DNA of 64,000 nucleotides from Pachyseris speciosa (GCA_016490735.1 JAEMWC010000955.1:266934-330933); one strand, 5' to 3'. Positions 22,956-35,023 are shown, counted from the first letter of the stretch. Made by a program: numbers and translations. The notes: generated by a model from the sequence alone, not told the origin.

Positions 22956-23246
22956 TTCCCTATCAGGCACCTAACAACTTCAATGTGACTGCAGAAACCT
23001 CTACCAGTGTCATTGTCTCTTTGCAACCACCATCAAAAAGGAAAATCACAGGATATAAGGTCTTTTACAGAAAGCAAGGCTCTCAAAGCTTTTCAACCAA
23101 TCTGATCATTTACAGTTCAGCAGTTACTGAGACTACTGTGACTAAGCTTCTTAAGTACACAGAATATGAATTTTAAGTACAGACCTTCAACGATTTTGGA
23201 GATGGACCGAAGAGCATGCATAAGGTGGTGAGGACAAAGGAAGATG
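22956..23246 (+). pseudogene. fibronectin type III exon with in-frame stop
   Basis: A 291-nt exon, acceptor TTTTTTGTTGCAG and donor GATG|GTAAGA, phase 1 at both ends. It encodes one FN3 module: the start VPYQAPNNFNVTAETSTSVI, strand C with ITGYKVFYRK, and the tyrosine-corner region LLKYTEYEF. The next codon is TAA (23174-23176), after which the reading frame continues sensibly (VQTFNDFGDGPKSM), so a single CAA-to-TAA change is the likely cause. FN3 domains mediate extracellular adhesion. It belongs with the exon at 27984 and probably with the downstream REJ gene. Because it is 1-1 symmetric it could be skipped without frame loss. A sequencing error or a null allele are alternatives. Confidence 0.8.
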
Positions 23247-23396
23247 GTAAGAGATCAGAGAATGGTTTTAGCACAACTCTCTTCATGTAGTATACTGTAT
23301 TTACTCTAACAGGCGAATTTTTGTTGGTCTCTCCGATTTTGAAATGACTTGTAAGAATATCATGCCTCGCTGTACGTTTAAGTGTCTTATAACATT

Positions 23397-23480
23397 AAGA
23401 GGGCAAAATTACTGAATGCTGATTGGTCGAAAAAGAGGGCATTTTTCCTTAACTTTGCTTCTGAAGAGGGCAAAATTACT
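23397..23480 (+). repeat. short direct repeat
   Basis: AGAGGGCAAAATTACT followed by CTGATTGGTCG occurs at about 23399 and again at about 23465. It is intronic and non-coding. Confidence 0.55.
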
Positions 23481-23946
23481 TGTTCCTGATTGGTCGTGCA
23501 CTGAAAATACTTGCCCCTATTGACTTAACACATTGCTTTCACATTCAGCAGAGGCAGCCAATGAGCCAAGAACCAAGTCAACCAAAAGCTGTAGAAGACA
23601 GTTTTTAGTACCTTGTGGTGCTTGAAGTCTGTTTAAAGTGATTTTTTCGTTAGCCAGAAAAATTTGATCTGTTCTGAATAATTAGGGTATTAAAGGGAAA
23701 CAAGGGTCTAGACGGTGAAATAACTGATAATAACATTGATTTGACCTGTCATTTTTCTTTGTCGGTAATCGAGGACAAAAAAATTGATATTTTCTTCCCG
23801 TGAGCCGCCATCTTTGTTGTGACGTCACATTAGACAAGGAGAAGCTGGTTGAGAAGATGTAAATAGTGATATAGATAGTGAGAACGATTCGATTCTTGAG
23901 CTACATATCTCTTCAAATGTGGCAATACACCTGTTTATGTTTGTTG

Positions 23947-24047
23947 GGGAGCAGGGATGGCGCAGTGGTGAGAGCACTCGCCTTCCACCAATGTGGCCCG
24001 GGCTCGATTCCCGGACTCGACGTCATATGTGGGTTGAGTTTGTTGTC

Positions 24048-24079
<32 letters not shown>

Positions 24080-24212
24080 CGGGTACTCCGGTTTTCCCCT
24101 CTCCACAAAAACCAACATTTCCAAATTCCAATTTCGTCTGCTTGTAAAGCGCATTTGAACATATACACATGGAAAATGCGCTATATAAGTTCTAAATTAT
24201 TATTAATTATTA
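23947..24212 (+). mobile_element. tRNA-derived SINE in FN3 intron
   Basis: The head has an A box (GATGGCGCAGTGGTGAGAGC) and a B box (GGCTCGATTCCCGG). The body includes GAGAGGTTTTTCTCCGGGTA and CTCCGGTTTTCCCCTCTCC, and the element ends in (ATT)n after GCGCTATATAAG. About 265 bp. It lies in the intron between the two FN3 exons, in gene orientation. Confidence 0.8.
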
Positions 24213-24227
24213 TTATTAACCACAAAA

Positions 24228-24430
24228 CGGCTCATCCCAAGAAGAAGAATTTGACTTCAGCATGGCTCAAGGTCAACGTGAAACGGAAGAAACCGAAGCC
24301 GAGTGTACCATTCCATCGCTCGTGCCTTGACCTATCATGGATAGTGCATCTGTGGCAATTGCCATGTCAACAGAAACTGAAAGCATTTGCTGTCAGGAGA
24401 TGGCCATTCTGGGAGACCAACTTTAAAAAG
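24228..24430 (+). pseudogene. P2X7-type cysteine domain remnant
   Basis: One frame gives an acidic run (EEEFDF, MAQGQRETEETE); another gives CICGNC at 24345-24362; a third gives MSTETESICCQEM at 24364-24402. The pattern CxCGxC followed by PMxTxxESxCCxE is that of the intracellular cysteine domain of P2X7 receptors, which is widespread in cnidarian genomes. Frame changes and a stop break it, so it is a remnant. The domain assignment is from pattern memory only. Confidence 0.4.
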
Positions 24431-24479
24431 TCAACTATTCCAATAACCGAACGCGTAGGAATTATAAATTCATAAAATA

Positions 24480-25640
24480 TGCTCGCCAGGCATGCAGGCG
24501 AACTTTTACTAGTACCGGGATAATTGTTGTCCATTTATCCAGGAACGCTGCACAGATACATAACAGAACACGAGTCCTTTCAACTTGTCTGTTTGATAGC
24601 GGATGTTTTAGGGTGATCCACAAGAAGGTCCCCACAGAATGCGCCGTAAGGGCTTACAAAATATGCTTCGTGTGCTTGAGAGCGGGCTGCTCTGCACAGG
24701 TTAAAATACTATAGTCTGGACTTTACAACGGAACTCAAATGTTTTGTTCAACGGATGTTCATTTCTTGGAACAATTTTTGGTTCCAGTCATTTGTTGCCG
24801 ATGAAACTCGGGCACCTGTAGTCAGGCTACATAGTATTGCTAGTCTCACTTACAAATATGCCATTAGTAAATTGCAAGACTAACTATTTTCAATCACGAG
24901 AGAGTAATTGTAACACCTACCACTGCGGGTGCCACCCAAGTATAAACAATGTTGATTTCATTTAATGCATGCAAGTAACTAAGACGGAAATGAATAAACT
25001 TTTGAATCCTCAAGGCTTATATTCTTTTCGGATCATATCATTTTCTGAAATTATTATTTCAGAAGCATGAGATTAGCTGCTTACCGACAGTTCACGTGTT
25101 GGAAATGCAACTGTACAACAGCCTTGGAAAGGGGAATAGACGGGTGATCCCTTCTTGCTTTGTCTCAGCAATCCAAAATAGAAAGTGGAAGAAAGTGGAA
25201 AGAAAGTGGTAATAATACAGGCTTTAAAGATGCGATGCCGAGGGAAATGATTCTTTGCCGAGATAATAGTTGGCAACACTGACTTGAACCTGCGTGTCTA
25301 TACAAAAATAAATGAAACCATTCGGACCTAATAACTCCCGTTACAGCTCCCTTCTTTAAAAATCAAAGGAAATTCAAGAGTACATACTAAAGGCATTATT
25401 TATGTATTGCAAGCTGAAAATGGAAGGGAAAGCTTCATCAAATCAGCTGTCAGATGGTGGCTTCCTTCCTCTCCCCTTACTTCCGAGCATTGCCTTTAAG
25501 ATAAAAATCAAGGGACGATTAAATTTATTAATACGCACCCCACCAATGAGGAAGGCTATGACCTCACGATACAGTCCTCACGATGGCTATCGCTGAGAAT
25601 TTAGAAAATTACTTTCTCACTATTCCAACAAAATATATGG
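24480..25640. other. intronic, nothing recognised
   Basis: Short ORFs only; no convincing exon, RNA or repeat. Confidence 0.4.
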
Positions 25641-25644
25641 CTAC

Positions 25645-25802
25645 GAATGATATATGAAATGAATCATATATGAACTGCGGAAATAAAATCAAATGAAGAA
25701 TGATCCTCGCAACGCAATTTATGCAATTGCGAAAAGAAGCCTGAAAAAAATTCAGGACTTCAACGGGGTTTGAACCCGTGACCTCACGATTACCGGTGCG
25801 AT

Positions 25803-25843
<41 letters not shown>

Positions 25844-26030
25844 AGGTCAATTGTGGGTTGATCCCGTGAAGGAAATGAGTATGAATGATATATGAAATGA
25901 ATCATATATGAACTGCGGAAATGAAATCAAATGAAGAATGATCCTCGCAGTTATGAATGCAATTTATGCAATTGCTAAAAGAAGCTTGAAAAAAACTAAC
26001 TGCGAGGATCATTCTTCATTTGATTTGAAA
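25645..26030. repeat. third tRNA-Thr-like repeat with hairpins
   Basis: ATATGAAATGAATCATATATG, then GAAATGATCC-type sequence ending GAAGAATGATCCTCGC, occurs twice (25650 and 25890), flanking a minus-strand tRNA-like copy. The second copy ends in a hairpin (AATGATCCTCGCAGTT with AACTGCGAGGATCATT, to 26020). This is a rearranged member of the family at 8208-8589. Confidence 0.7.
25756..25828 (-). tRNA. tRNA-Thr(GGT)-like, SINE-derived
   Basis: Same A box, B box and GGT anticodon region as 8285-8357, with one more base change in the anticodon stem (CACGATTACC). Probably non-functional. Confidence 0.45.
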
Positions 26031-26754
26031 ATATATGGCCTCAGACATTGTATGCTGGTATCCTTGCGTGACAAAATATGCACGGCTAATGCTTTGAGTT
26101 CATGTGTCCAAAAAATGGAGAAAACCGTTCACTATAGTAAAGAAAATAGAAGAAAAAAGCGAGGAACTCCATAGTAAGCATATTTTTAATAAAGGCAGCA
26201 AACACGAATGAAAATAATCTCACGTACCTGAAGATCTCGCGTGTAGTCCTCCGATGTAACAGTTCAAGGGTTTTGGTAATTTACACTTACGTTTTTATTT
26301 TGGGAGCCACAATCTTCTCATTCTTTCATATAAAGGTAGTACGTGAGACGTAACCCGTCCTTTAGTATTTGTGTAAGTGTTGTTACAGCTAAGAGCAAGA
26401 CATTGAATCAAACTAACTCAATCTTTACAGAAATCCTCTGTTTGCCAAAGATCAACTTGTCTAATGCTAAGTCAGCCTCATCTCATTTCTGAGTTACAAG
26501 ATGGCGGACGCGTGCTCTCAAAAGCGGCAATTTGGCGCAATTTCAAAGTCATCTGAATAGAATTCAGAACGGCGCTTAACCAAACGAATACCAGATTTCA
26601 AATCCTGTGTGCATGGCCTTTCATTTAAGGTAAAATTTTTCTAGACCCTTGTTTTCCTTCAAGACAACAAAGGAGTTTCGTTATGATCTAGGTTAAAATC
26701 GTTTTTACCAGAATTTCATTTTGACCTACAACATATTTATGTATAAACTTGTAC

Positions 26755-26926
26755 TACAGTGGAAGCCTGTTAATACGGACACCAAAGGGACATGCCAAGG
26801 TGTCCATATTATTTGGGTGTCTGTATAGCAGGCTAATGTAAGAGAAAATATGAGACCTTTTTAGTAGTCGGGACAAAGAAAACTGTCTGTTATAAGCGAG
26901 TGTCCACAGAGCGGGGTTCCACTGAT
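26755..26926. mobile_element. MITE, 168 bp (CAGTGGAA ends)
   Basis: CAGTGGAAGCCTG at the left and CGGGGTTCCACTG at the right are inverted, and the interior has GGTGTCC words on both strands. The ends resemble pogo-type elements. A TA is present only on the left flank. Confidence 0.5.
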
Positions 26927-27270
26927 ACATGTAACTTAGGCGTAATACAAAGGAAAACTTATAGGCCTTACAAATCACATTTTTACAACAACTGTTGTTC
27001 ATAATTTTCTGGGGGACTGCACATATGTAGGTTCCTGGCTGCATCCCAGTGGTTTTGTAACTAAAGCACAGACACTTCTGAGTTTCCAGGTAACACCCTT
27101 CCTCTTGATATTAAGAGAGTCTCTTAAGATTAGTTCCAAGTTGATTTTGAAGAACTACTGGCTGTGAAGAATTGGACAATAAAGATTAATTTGTTCATGT
27201 GATTCAAAGTGAATTTAGTCAAATTTTTTGACTTTTTCGCGATAATTGCAAGTAGGCCTCATGTGTAATA

Positions 27271-27656
27271 CAGTCGAACCTCGATTATCCGGAATTTTTC
27301 GATTATCCGGACTTGCTTAGCTGGCCCCATTTTTTACATGAATATTAATTAGCCATATTTAAGATCCGCAGCAAAACTTTTTCTTTGAAATTAAGTAATG
27401 AAACTCCGGTTCAAACTGAATTTGTTTCCCTTAAAAACAGAAATCTGTACGCGTTTTGAACTGACGTGTGCCCTACTACGGCAGTGCACTTCATTGAGCT
27501 CCGATTTGCTCAGGCGTTCTTTGTTTCTTGGTGAAATTTCCACGCTCCACTTGTTCAGTCATTCAGTTTAAGTTTTGGCTCATTAATATTCATATTTTCG
27601 ATTATCCGGACTGTTCAGCTCGGTCCCAACGAGTCCGGATAATCGAGGTTCTACTG
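27271..27656. mobile_element. pogo/Tigger-like MITE, TA duplication
   Basis: CAGTCGAACCTCGATTATCC at the left and GATAATCGAGGTTCTACTG at the right are inverted, flanked by TA on both sides (27269-27270, 27657-27658). The interior repeats TTCGATTATCCGGACT at both sides. 386 bp, no transposase. The CAGTnGAACCTCGnTTATCC start is typical of pogo-family elements. Confidence 0.8.
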
Positions 27657-27983
27657 TACTTTACTTGGGAGACATTGTTACCTGAGGCCAAAACTAGGTT
27701 GAGTAACTTAACCAGCTTGGAATGAATTGCAGCAGAACTTCACAGCTAAATGCTATTTGATCTGTTGTCTTTATATGTGTGTATGTGTTCTGGTTATTAA
27801 TTGTTGACAGACATGGAGAATGAGAATTAACTTTCGCTGATTGTAATAAATACTTTAATTTTTTGGAACTTTTTTATTGCCAAAGATTGGTTAAAACCTA
27901 GCTTGTATGGTTTTTCCTGTGAGTATCAACATACTTAAACTAAGATCATTTTTATATATTGTCTTCTTGATTCTTTCATACAG

Positions 27984-28288
27984 TTCCTTCAAAAGCTCCT
28001 CGAAACCTTACAGCGACTGCAAAAACTTCTACCAGCATTTTTACATCTTGGGAGTTGCCAGCTATAGACTCTAGGAATGGAGAGGTCAAAGGTTTTAAAT
28101 TGTTCTATAAACGGAAGGGTTCAGCTGCCAACATGACAACCACTTTGTTGTTTGAGAGTGCTGAAAGTCGCCAGAAACTGTTTCTGGGCTGGAGAAACTT
28201 ACAGAATATGAATTTGAAGTCCTGGCGTTTACTTCTATTGGCAATGGGCCAAGGACTTCTGTAGTCATTGCAAGAACAAAAGAAGATG
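27984..28288 (+). pseudogene. second fibronectin type III exon, frameshifted
   Basis: Acceptor TTTCATACAG and donor GATG|GTGAGA, both as in the exon at 22956. The length is 305 nt, one short of a multiple of three. It begins VPSKAPRNLTATAKTSTSIF and runs to about 28170; the remaining domain (GLEKLTEYEFEVLAFTSIGN) continues in another frame, so a single-base deletion near 28165-28175 is likely. The two FN3 modules are close paralogues of tandem-domain type. As with its neighbour, its 1-1 symmetry would let splicing skip it. Confidence 0.8.
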
Positions 28289-29511
28289 GTGAGAATTTAT
28301 AATTTGCTAGTTTCTTTTTTAAGCAGTCTACTCTAGGTGAATGTGCGTACCACTGACGTTTCCATAAACTGACTTCAAATTCTCACCATGCACGGTCAAG
28401 TGTATTGTGTACCAGTATGTTAATTAGTTATGAGTTCATGGCATGAGGTGTCCATGTTATCATTTTACTGATTATAATATTATAGACAGTGATTGGTTAA
28501 TGTTAGTCATGTTGTTATTGCTCTTCAGCCACAGACCCTGTTACATCATTGGCGTTTATACCACTGTAAAAAGCGATTGGTTCATTTTGATTCATCTTGA
28601 TCCTTTGGATTCTGGTGGCCTTATTTAATGAAAATTTGGTTACAGAACGAAAGAAAGTACCAAATATGGCATGTGTTCTCTTTTAGTGCAACAAGCAGTT
28701 TTAGAAGGGGTGTCACTGATGATGATCCGATTATCTGGGGGAGTTTGTAAAACAGTTGAAGTTTGTATGATTATCTCCAAGCAGCATGACCAGCTAGAGT
28801 GTAATAACATGTCAGATTTCAGTCTTTTTTTCCTGTGCAGCAAAGGAGGGTTGTCCAATACTGTCGACATGATACGAGTCGTAAAATACGTTTTTCAACT
28901 CGTACGAGTGGACAAGTTGTATCGACTCGACAGACGGGGTTGTCGAGTGGACAAATGCGAGTTTCACATGGTAAGGGTCACTGCGATAGAGTTGTCGAGT
29001 CGTACGACTCGTTCGAGTGGAGAAAGCGATTGTCGAGTCGACAGACGGAGTTGTCGAGTGGACAAATGCATCTCATTAGGGAGACTTTGAATTTGGAACG
29101 AGTTATACATGGCAAGGGTCACTGCGATAGAGTTGTCGAGTCGTACGACTCGATCGAGTGGAGAAAGCGATTGTCGAGTCGACAAACGGGGTTGTGGAGT
29201 AGACAAATGCATCTCATTAGGGAGACTTTTTGGTGCGAGTGAGACATGGTAAGGGTCACTGCGATAGTGTGGTGGAGTCGTATAGTTCGAGTGGAGAAAT
29301 CGACAAAATTAGGGGGACTTTGATTTAGAATTTTGGTGCGAGTTAAACGTGGCAAGGGTCAGTGCGATAGTGCGAGTCGTCCGCGTGGAGAAAGCGATTG
29401 ACGGGTCGACGGAAAGAAGTTGTCGAGTCAAAAATACGAGGGGAGATAGGTATTATTGTGGGGATTTGGAATTTTCTAGCGAGTTAGATATGGTAAGAAA
29501 CGGTCCCTGAG

Positions 29512-29935
29512 ATAGGGCCATTTATTCTGGATAAAATAAGACGCGTCTTATCTAAAGCGCGACTTAAATTATGACGCGAACTGTATGGTTTACACTTTGG
29601 CGTCCTACATATGACGATCTCGGATAAATTTTTCGCGTCTTATTTTTGATTCAGCGTCGTTTATTAGCAATGTTGCCATTAGCAACAGTCCTAAGCACGC
29701 GCCCATGCAGTTTACGTCTTATTTAGGACGCGAAACCATTTATGTGAAGAATTTCACGTTTTTATTAAGACGCAGGCAAAATAAGAACAGCTGAAAAGCC
29801 TGTTCTAAGATAAGAGTCCTCTTATGTAAGACGCGACTGAAATAAGACGCGAACTCTTATTTTGCACCATTTATAGGATAAGTATGGTCTTATTTATGTC
29901 GCGTTTTAGATTAGACGCCTCTTATTTCTCCCGTA
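29512..29935. repeat. AAGACGCG-rich nested repeat
   Basis: Starts GGGCCATTTATTCTGGATAA and contains many copies of AATAAGACGCG and its complement CGCGTCTTATT. Probably a MITE nested in the hAT-like element; exact ends were not resolved. Confidence 0.5.
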
Positions 29936-30239
29936 TTGAGTTGTTCTTTGTCAGCATTCGATACCCAACGTGAACGAAAATATAATTGAATCGCGTATTA
30001 TTTTGAACAACGAAATTTTCAGGGCTGTAGCTGGAATGGAATACTAATTTCCGTGTAGGAATGGGTTGTGTAGTGAGGTGAAGTTGTTTCTTTGCTGCAG
30101 GCCTTTTCAACGCCGGCATAAATATCATAAATGAAATGTTGCCCTGATTTAGTTTTAGTAAAAATTCCATCCAAATTTTAAAGCAATAAGATATTTTATT
30201 AAATGGTCATCTTTTCAACTGAATGTCAAATGAGTTGAT

Positions 30240-31200
30240 AATGCCGGTTGCGCCTTTCCGCTTGTGGTTTAAAGAACGAAGCGAAACTGTGGTATCGCGC
30301 TTAGTATCGCTGTAGCATACGAGGCATACTCATGTGTAGCTCGCTTGTTTCTGCCGGTTGCGCATTTCCACTTGAGGCGTAAAGAACGCGGTATATACAT
30401 GAGTAACGTGCGCTTGTTTCTGCCCGTGGCTGAAAGAATGAGGCATACACGATGTGTAGCGCGCTTGTTTATGCTGGTTGCGATTTTCCCTTTGTTGTTT
30501 TAAAGAACGAGGTGTAAGCTAGTGACGCACGCTTCGTCGCTTTTTTCTGCCAGGGCCTAGAGAACGAGGCATTATATGGGTAGCGCGCTTGTTTACATGA
30601 TTAACGCGCGCTTATCTCTGCTCGTTGGTTAAAGAACGACGCATACTCATGTGTAGCGCCCTTGTTTCTGCCGCTTGCGTTTTCTTGCTCGGGTATAAAG
30701 AACGAGGTGTTACGTGTAAGAGGAGCTTGTTTCGACCCGCCGCTTAAAGTACGCGGCATATACTTGAGTAACGCACGCTTGTTTCTGTTCCTGGCTTAAA
30801 GAACGGTTGCGCCTTTCCGCTTGTGGTTCAAAGAACGAAGCGAAACTGTAGTATCGCGCGCTTGTTTCGGTTCGTGGCTTCAAGAACGAGGAATACGCAT
30901 GAGTAACGCGCGCTTGTTTCTACTCATGGGTTAACGAACGAGGCATACTGATGTGTAGCTCGCTTGTTTCTGCCGGTTGCGCATTTCCACTTGAAGCTTA
31001 AAGAACGCGGCATATACATGATAACGCGCGCTTGTTTCTGCTCGTGGCTTAAAGAACGAGGCATACACATGTGTAGCGGGCTTGTTTCTGCCGGTTGCGC
31101 TTTCTGCTTTCCGCTTGTGGTTTAAACCAGTAACTCACGCTTTGTCGCTTCTTTCTGCTCGCGGCTTAAAGAACTAGGCATACATATGTGTAGCGTGCTT
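30240..31200. repeat. minisatellite, composite unit about 60 and 120 bp
   Basis: About ten degenerate units built from GCGCGCTTGTTTCTGC, then GGTTGCGC..TTTCC or CTCGTGGCTTAAAGAACGAG, then GCATACACATGTGTAG. It fills the interior of the hAT-like element. Not coding. Confidence 0.8.
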
Positions 31201-32128
31201 GTTTCGATTTTCCGCCATGTTAATCTTTCTGCTAATGAGATCCATTTTTCCACTCGACAAGCTATTTTGTCGAGTCGACAATAACTTTGTCCACTCGTAC
31301 GACTCGTACAACTCGACAACTGTTCGAAACGGACCCTTGGGTGAACTAATGAGATGCATGCTAATCTTTCTGCTAATAAGATGCATTTTTCCACTCGACA
31401 AGTTATTTTGTCGAGTCGACAATAATTTTTTCCACTCGTACGACTCGTACAACTCGACAACTGTTCGAAGCGGACCCTTGGGTGAACTAATGAGATGCAT
31501 TTTCCACTCGACAACTCTGTCTGTCGAGTCGACACAAGTTGTCGACTGGTACGAGTTGTAAAACGTATTTTTCGACTCGTATCATGTCGACAGTATTGGA
31601 CATGACTGCAGCAAAGTTCACAATACTGTATGTGGTGTGTGTTTTGATTGGCCAATGCACAATAGAAGGCACATGGCAGTGTTTTCATTGGTTAAAGCCA
31701 ACCCGAAGTCCAGAGTGCAAAGCATTACATCATCAAGAGCATTCATCTACATGACCCAGGAAAATCACAAATTTGCTTAATAAGCTAGTGTAATCTGAAA
31801 CCTTCAGTGAGTGCTCAAGGTTATACAGCCCACTTCGAAAGACCTAAACACACTTTCCTTGCACATATCTTTGTAAAGTTGTGAAGATTTTAATCCAGTA
31901 GTCTGTGCGCATAAAAAAAGTTAAGCCGAATTTAGGAAAAGGTAGAAGTCTTGCATACGCCGTGACAGTTCTATATTATTTTAGTACTTGGTAAACGATA
32001 TTACCGTGGATCTACTACCTGTGTCGCGATTTTCCAGTGCGCGTGTCCAACATGCACCACTGCAGAGAAGGATTTAACAGACAGTTGGTCATCTTGACGT
32101 GTCGCGCACGTGACCTGAGTGACCTTTC

Positions 32129-32462
32129 AGGCCCAGCCAGGGGGCAGTAGTGGGATACCAATATACCCGGTTTTTTCCCCATCAGATACCAATATAGTAC
32201 CTAAAAATTGTAAAACTTGTGAATTGCTTAAGACCTAAAATTATGTTCAAGCATTTAATTCATGTCTAGAATAGAGTAGAATAGAATAGAAAACCTTTAT
32301 TTTGACGCTGTAAGTCTTAATGCGAAAAGCGTGGTCTATATACCAAACACCTAAAATTCATGAAAAACCAGATACTTTATACCCGAATTGTAACATAAAA
32401 ATACCATATACCTAGTTAAAACGGCTCTAGAAACAATATACCCAAAACCCCTGGCTGGGCCT
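32129..32462. mobile_element. 334-bp hAT-like MITE, 8-bp duplication
   Basis: AGGCCCAGCCAGGGG and CCCCTGGCTGGGCCT are inverted ends, flanked by GACCTTTC on both sides (32121-32128, 32463-32470). The interior repeats ATACCAATATA and ATACCC words. Non-coding. Confidence 0.85.
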
Positions 32463-32999
32463 GACCTTTCGTGCAGTTTTAAGTGACTGTTCGTGGAAAA
32501 CTGCACAAAATCTCGAAAGATATTTTTCAAGGCAAGCCTTCGGTTCTTTTTTTCATTTTTATCTGCAAGAGGTGCTTCGATGAGCAATTTCGGCAGTTAC
32601 TCTGACCACGTTGTGAATCCTACACCATTCGATAAGCGTTTTCTTTCTCAAACCCTGAGCAGAAATGAAATTAATTATTGATGTCAACAATGTGATTAGT
32701 GACTTTGGAATAAATAAACTATTTTCCCCTCATTAGCTATGCAGAATATACCGCGGTCAATATCACCGCCTCTGATGCAGAAAATTCCAGGTTCAAATTG
32801 CAATAGTGCAATATCCATGAGTTTTTTTTCTTTTATTTGTTTCTTTTTTTATTGCTTTGTTGTTGTTGTTTTTTGTTTTCTTTTTTTACAAGAATTATTA
32901 TTGTTATCGGTGGCTGACCTGTAAAGCAATTTCGTCAGTTTTAAAGGGATATATATTGACAGGGTACAAAAAAATAGATTCTAACATTATGATAAGCTC

Positions 33000-33850
33000 A
33001 ATGCGTCCGATGTAAGGAGAACAGAATTATCTTTTCTCTTGTCCCCCGTGATTTTCCAGTGCACCTGTCCAACACGCACCACTGCAGAGAACGATTTAAG
33101 AGACAGTTGGTGACGTGTCGCAACACATGACTTGAGTGACCTTCGAAGTCTTTGTTCTCAGCGCTTTTATTTTGTCCGCTACTAAAGACTTCGAAACAGG
33201 CATCTGTTACTTGCGAAGTATCCGTCTCATCCTTGTCTACACACGTTGCCCCGTGTCCACAGCTTGTAGGCGAGGGTAAAGTGTTAGATAGCTTTAAATC
33301 GATCGTTGCAAAATAAGAGTTCATCAGGTTCGCTTTTCCCGAGTCTGTGAATTCCAGGACGTTGTCTTCCCTTTTAAGAGGCCTGATGTTTCCGCGGACC
33401 TTGGGGTTCGTAGCCCCTTGAGAAGATTACAGTATGCGCTCGAGGACTTGACTTCACTAAAAATGTTGGAAAAACAGGCTGATTTAGCTTTTCTTAGGTC
33501 AGTTATAACTTCGTTCCTAACTTTTTTGTAATTAGACCATTGCTCAGGACATTTACAAGAAATTTCCGCCTTAAAGGGTTTGTACCTTCGGTTCATTTTG
33601 TGACGAATTTCACAAGTTGTCCATGGAGAGGAGAAGCTTATTGGCCTTATTTCCTTCCACGGAGCATGCTCATTGCAAATATCGTCGAATAATCGTTCCC
33701 AAACCCATAGCTGGTCGTCGGGCTCTTTAAAGATGGATAATTTGTGGAGGTGGTCTTTTGTTATTGAGCCGAATGGTGGCGTAAATTAAATCGTGGTCCG
33801 ATATACCCAGTGGGAATACACCAGAAGGACTGATGAGATCCTCTCTCTCC
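33000..33850 (-). pseudogene. LINE ORF2 fragment, endonuclease to RT linker
   Basis: On the minus strand the segment near 33810 gives PLGISDHDLIYATIRLNNK, the C-terminal SDH motif of an apurinic-type LINE endonuclease. It is followed by MNRRYKPFKAEISCKCPEQW and NEVITDLRKAKSACFSNIF (33324-33596), the usual linker before the reverse transcriptase. A further piece (MNSYFATIDLKLSNTLPSP, 33290-33324 on) follows in another frame. A related stretch recurs at about 32020-32120. Stops and frame changes make it inactive. Confidence 0.7.
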
Positions 33851-35020
33851 TCTTCCTTATCAATTTTTTTTTCAATCCTAATTAGTGATAAAAGCCAAAC
33901 AATAAAAGTCAGACAGGAATAAAACTGTTATATATCTCCTACTTGACGCTTTTTGCGTCATTTAAGGACGTAAATACACTTGTCTCACATGAGCTCACAG
34001 TAAACACCTCTTAATCACGTCCTTAAAAACCGTAAAGCCAAAACGCAGTTATGTCCATAGTTTCTCTCCAAACTTAGACATGTATTTTGACTTGTTCCAT
34101 CATAACAACGAAATTCACCCGATGGCGTCGTACGAAAAACATCCCAAAATGAGCTTTTCTCCCTGACCATTTTTCATCCAGGAGATTTAAGACAATAAAA
34201 CCCTATTGCTTAAGACAATTTTAATTGTTAATTTAAAAAATGCCAAAAGTACAATACGTCCCGTACATATTGCTAAACTAACCGAATGATCACACTGCGT
34301 AAAAGCACTCAGACAACCAGTTGCAAAATTGTTGTGACACTACTCGCTATTAGTAAGAAATCCATAACATGTGGAACATACCCCCTTACTCCAGTCCAGG
34401 ATTACCCCTAAGGGCGGGCCCAACTAGTGTTTCAGTCAATGAGAATCCATGCTAGAGTTTGTTTTGTCACGTGTCAAAACACCGTCAAAACAAACCCACT
34501 TTTCAAAATGGCAGATACGTGGATGATTGTTTAAACTTTGAGCGCGCTTCACAACGCTACATTATGTTTATATTTCGAACGAGAAATAACGGTGTGTCGA
34601 TATTACGCAATTTGATTGTTGTTAAGTTACACTCAGGTCATGTGCAGTTGTTTTAGAGGATACCATGTGTTTTGAGCCAAATGGCGTAGTCTGTACTTCG
34701 ACGTTGTCTGTACGCAGGTACACTCGCGCGTACCTGAAAAAGTCGAGAAACTGTTTTCTTTCAATGTTTTGTTTTTGAACCATTTGAATTCCTTTACCCT
34801 TTCACAGTAAAAGGAGTTTGGACTCAAGAATGTTTGTTTGCTTCTTTTTCAAACGTTTGGTATCGAATAGTTCATCTTGATCGTACAACTCCTCGCTTTC
34901 CCTGCTGCTGCTCAATGTTTTGGACATAAAATTGGCTCAAGGAAACCCATACGAAGTTACTCTATGACAGTAGAAGGACTAATAACCGTGGAGTTCCGCT
35001 TTTAGGCTTGGCTAAATATT
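33851..35020. other. non-coding, nothing recognised
   Basis: No conserved ORF. Short inverted words (TTAAGGACGT / ACGTCCTTAA, 33962-34025) suggest a minor hairpin repeat. Confidence 0.35.
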
Positions 35021-35023
35021 TAT

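Larger units (their letters stand above)
28846..31608. mobile_element. 2.8 kb hAT-like element, 8-bp duplication
   Basis: CAGCAAAG flanks both ends (28838-28845, 31609-31616). TIRs share TGTCCAATACTGTCGACATG and continue for about 60 bp. The right terminus read inward begins CAGTCATGTCC, like hAT ends; the left has GAGGGTTGTCC. Subterminal arrays of GTCGAGTCGTACGACTCG, itself palindromic, occur at 28985-29180 and 31280-31540. The interior holds a smaller repeat (29512-29935) and a minisatellite (30240-31200) but no transposase. Confidence 0.8.

Noticed and set aside
28640..29355. Several overlapping ORFs on both strands with Arg/Ser/Asp repeats
   Set aside because: They arise from the GTCGAGTCGTACGACTCG repeat, which is open in several frames by composition.
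31122..31688. 188-codon minus-strand ORF
   Set aside because: It is the inverted counterpart of the same repeat within the right arm of the hAT-like element.
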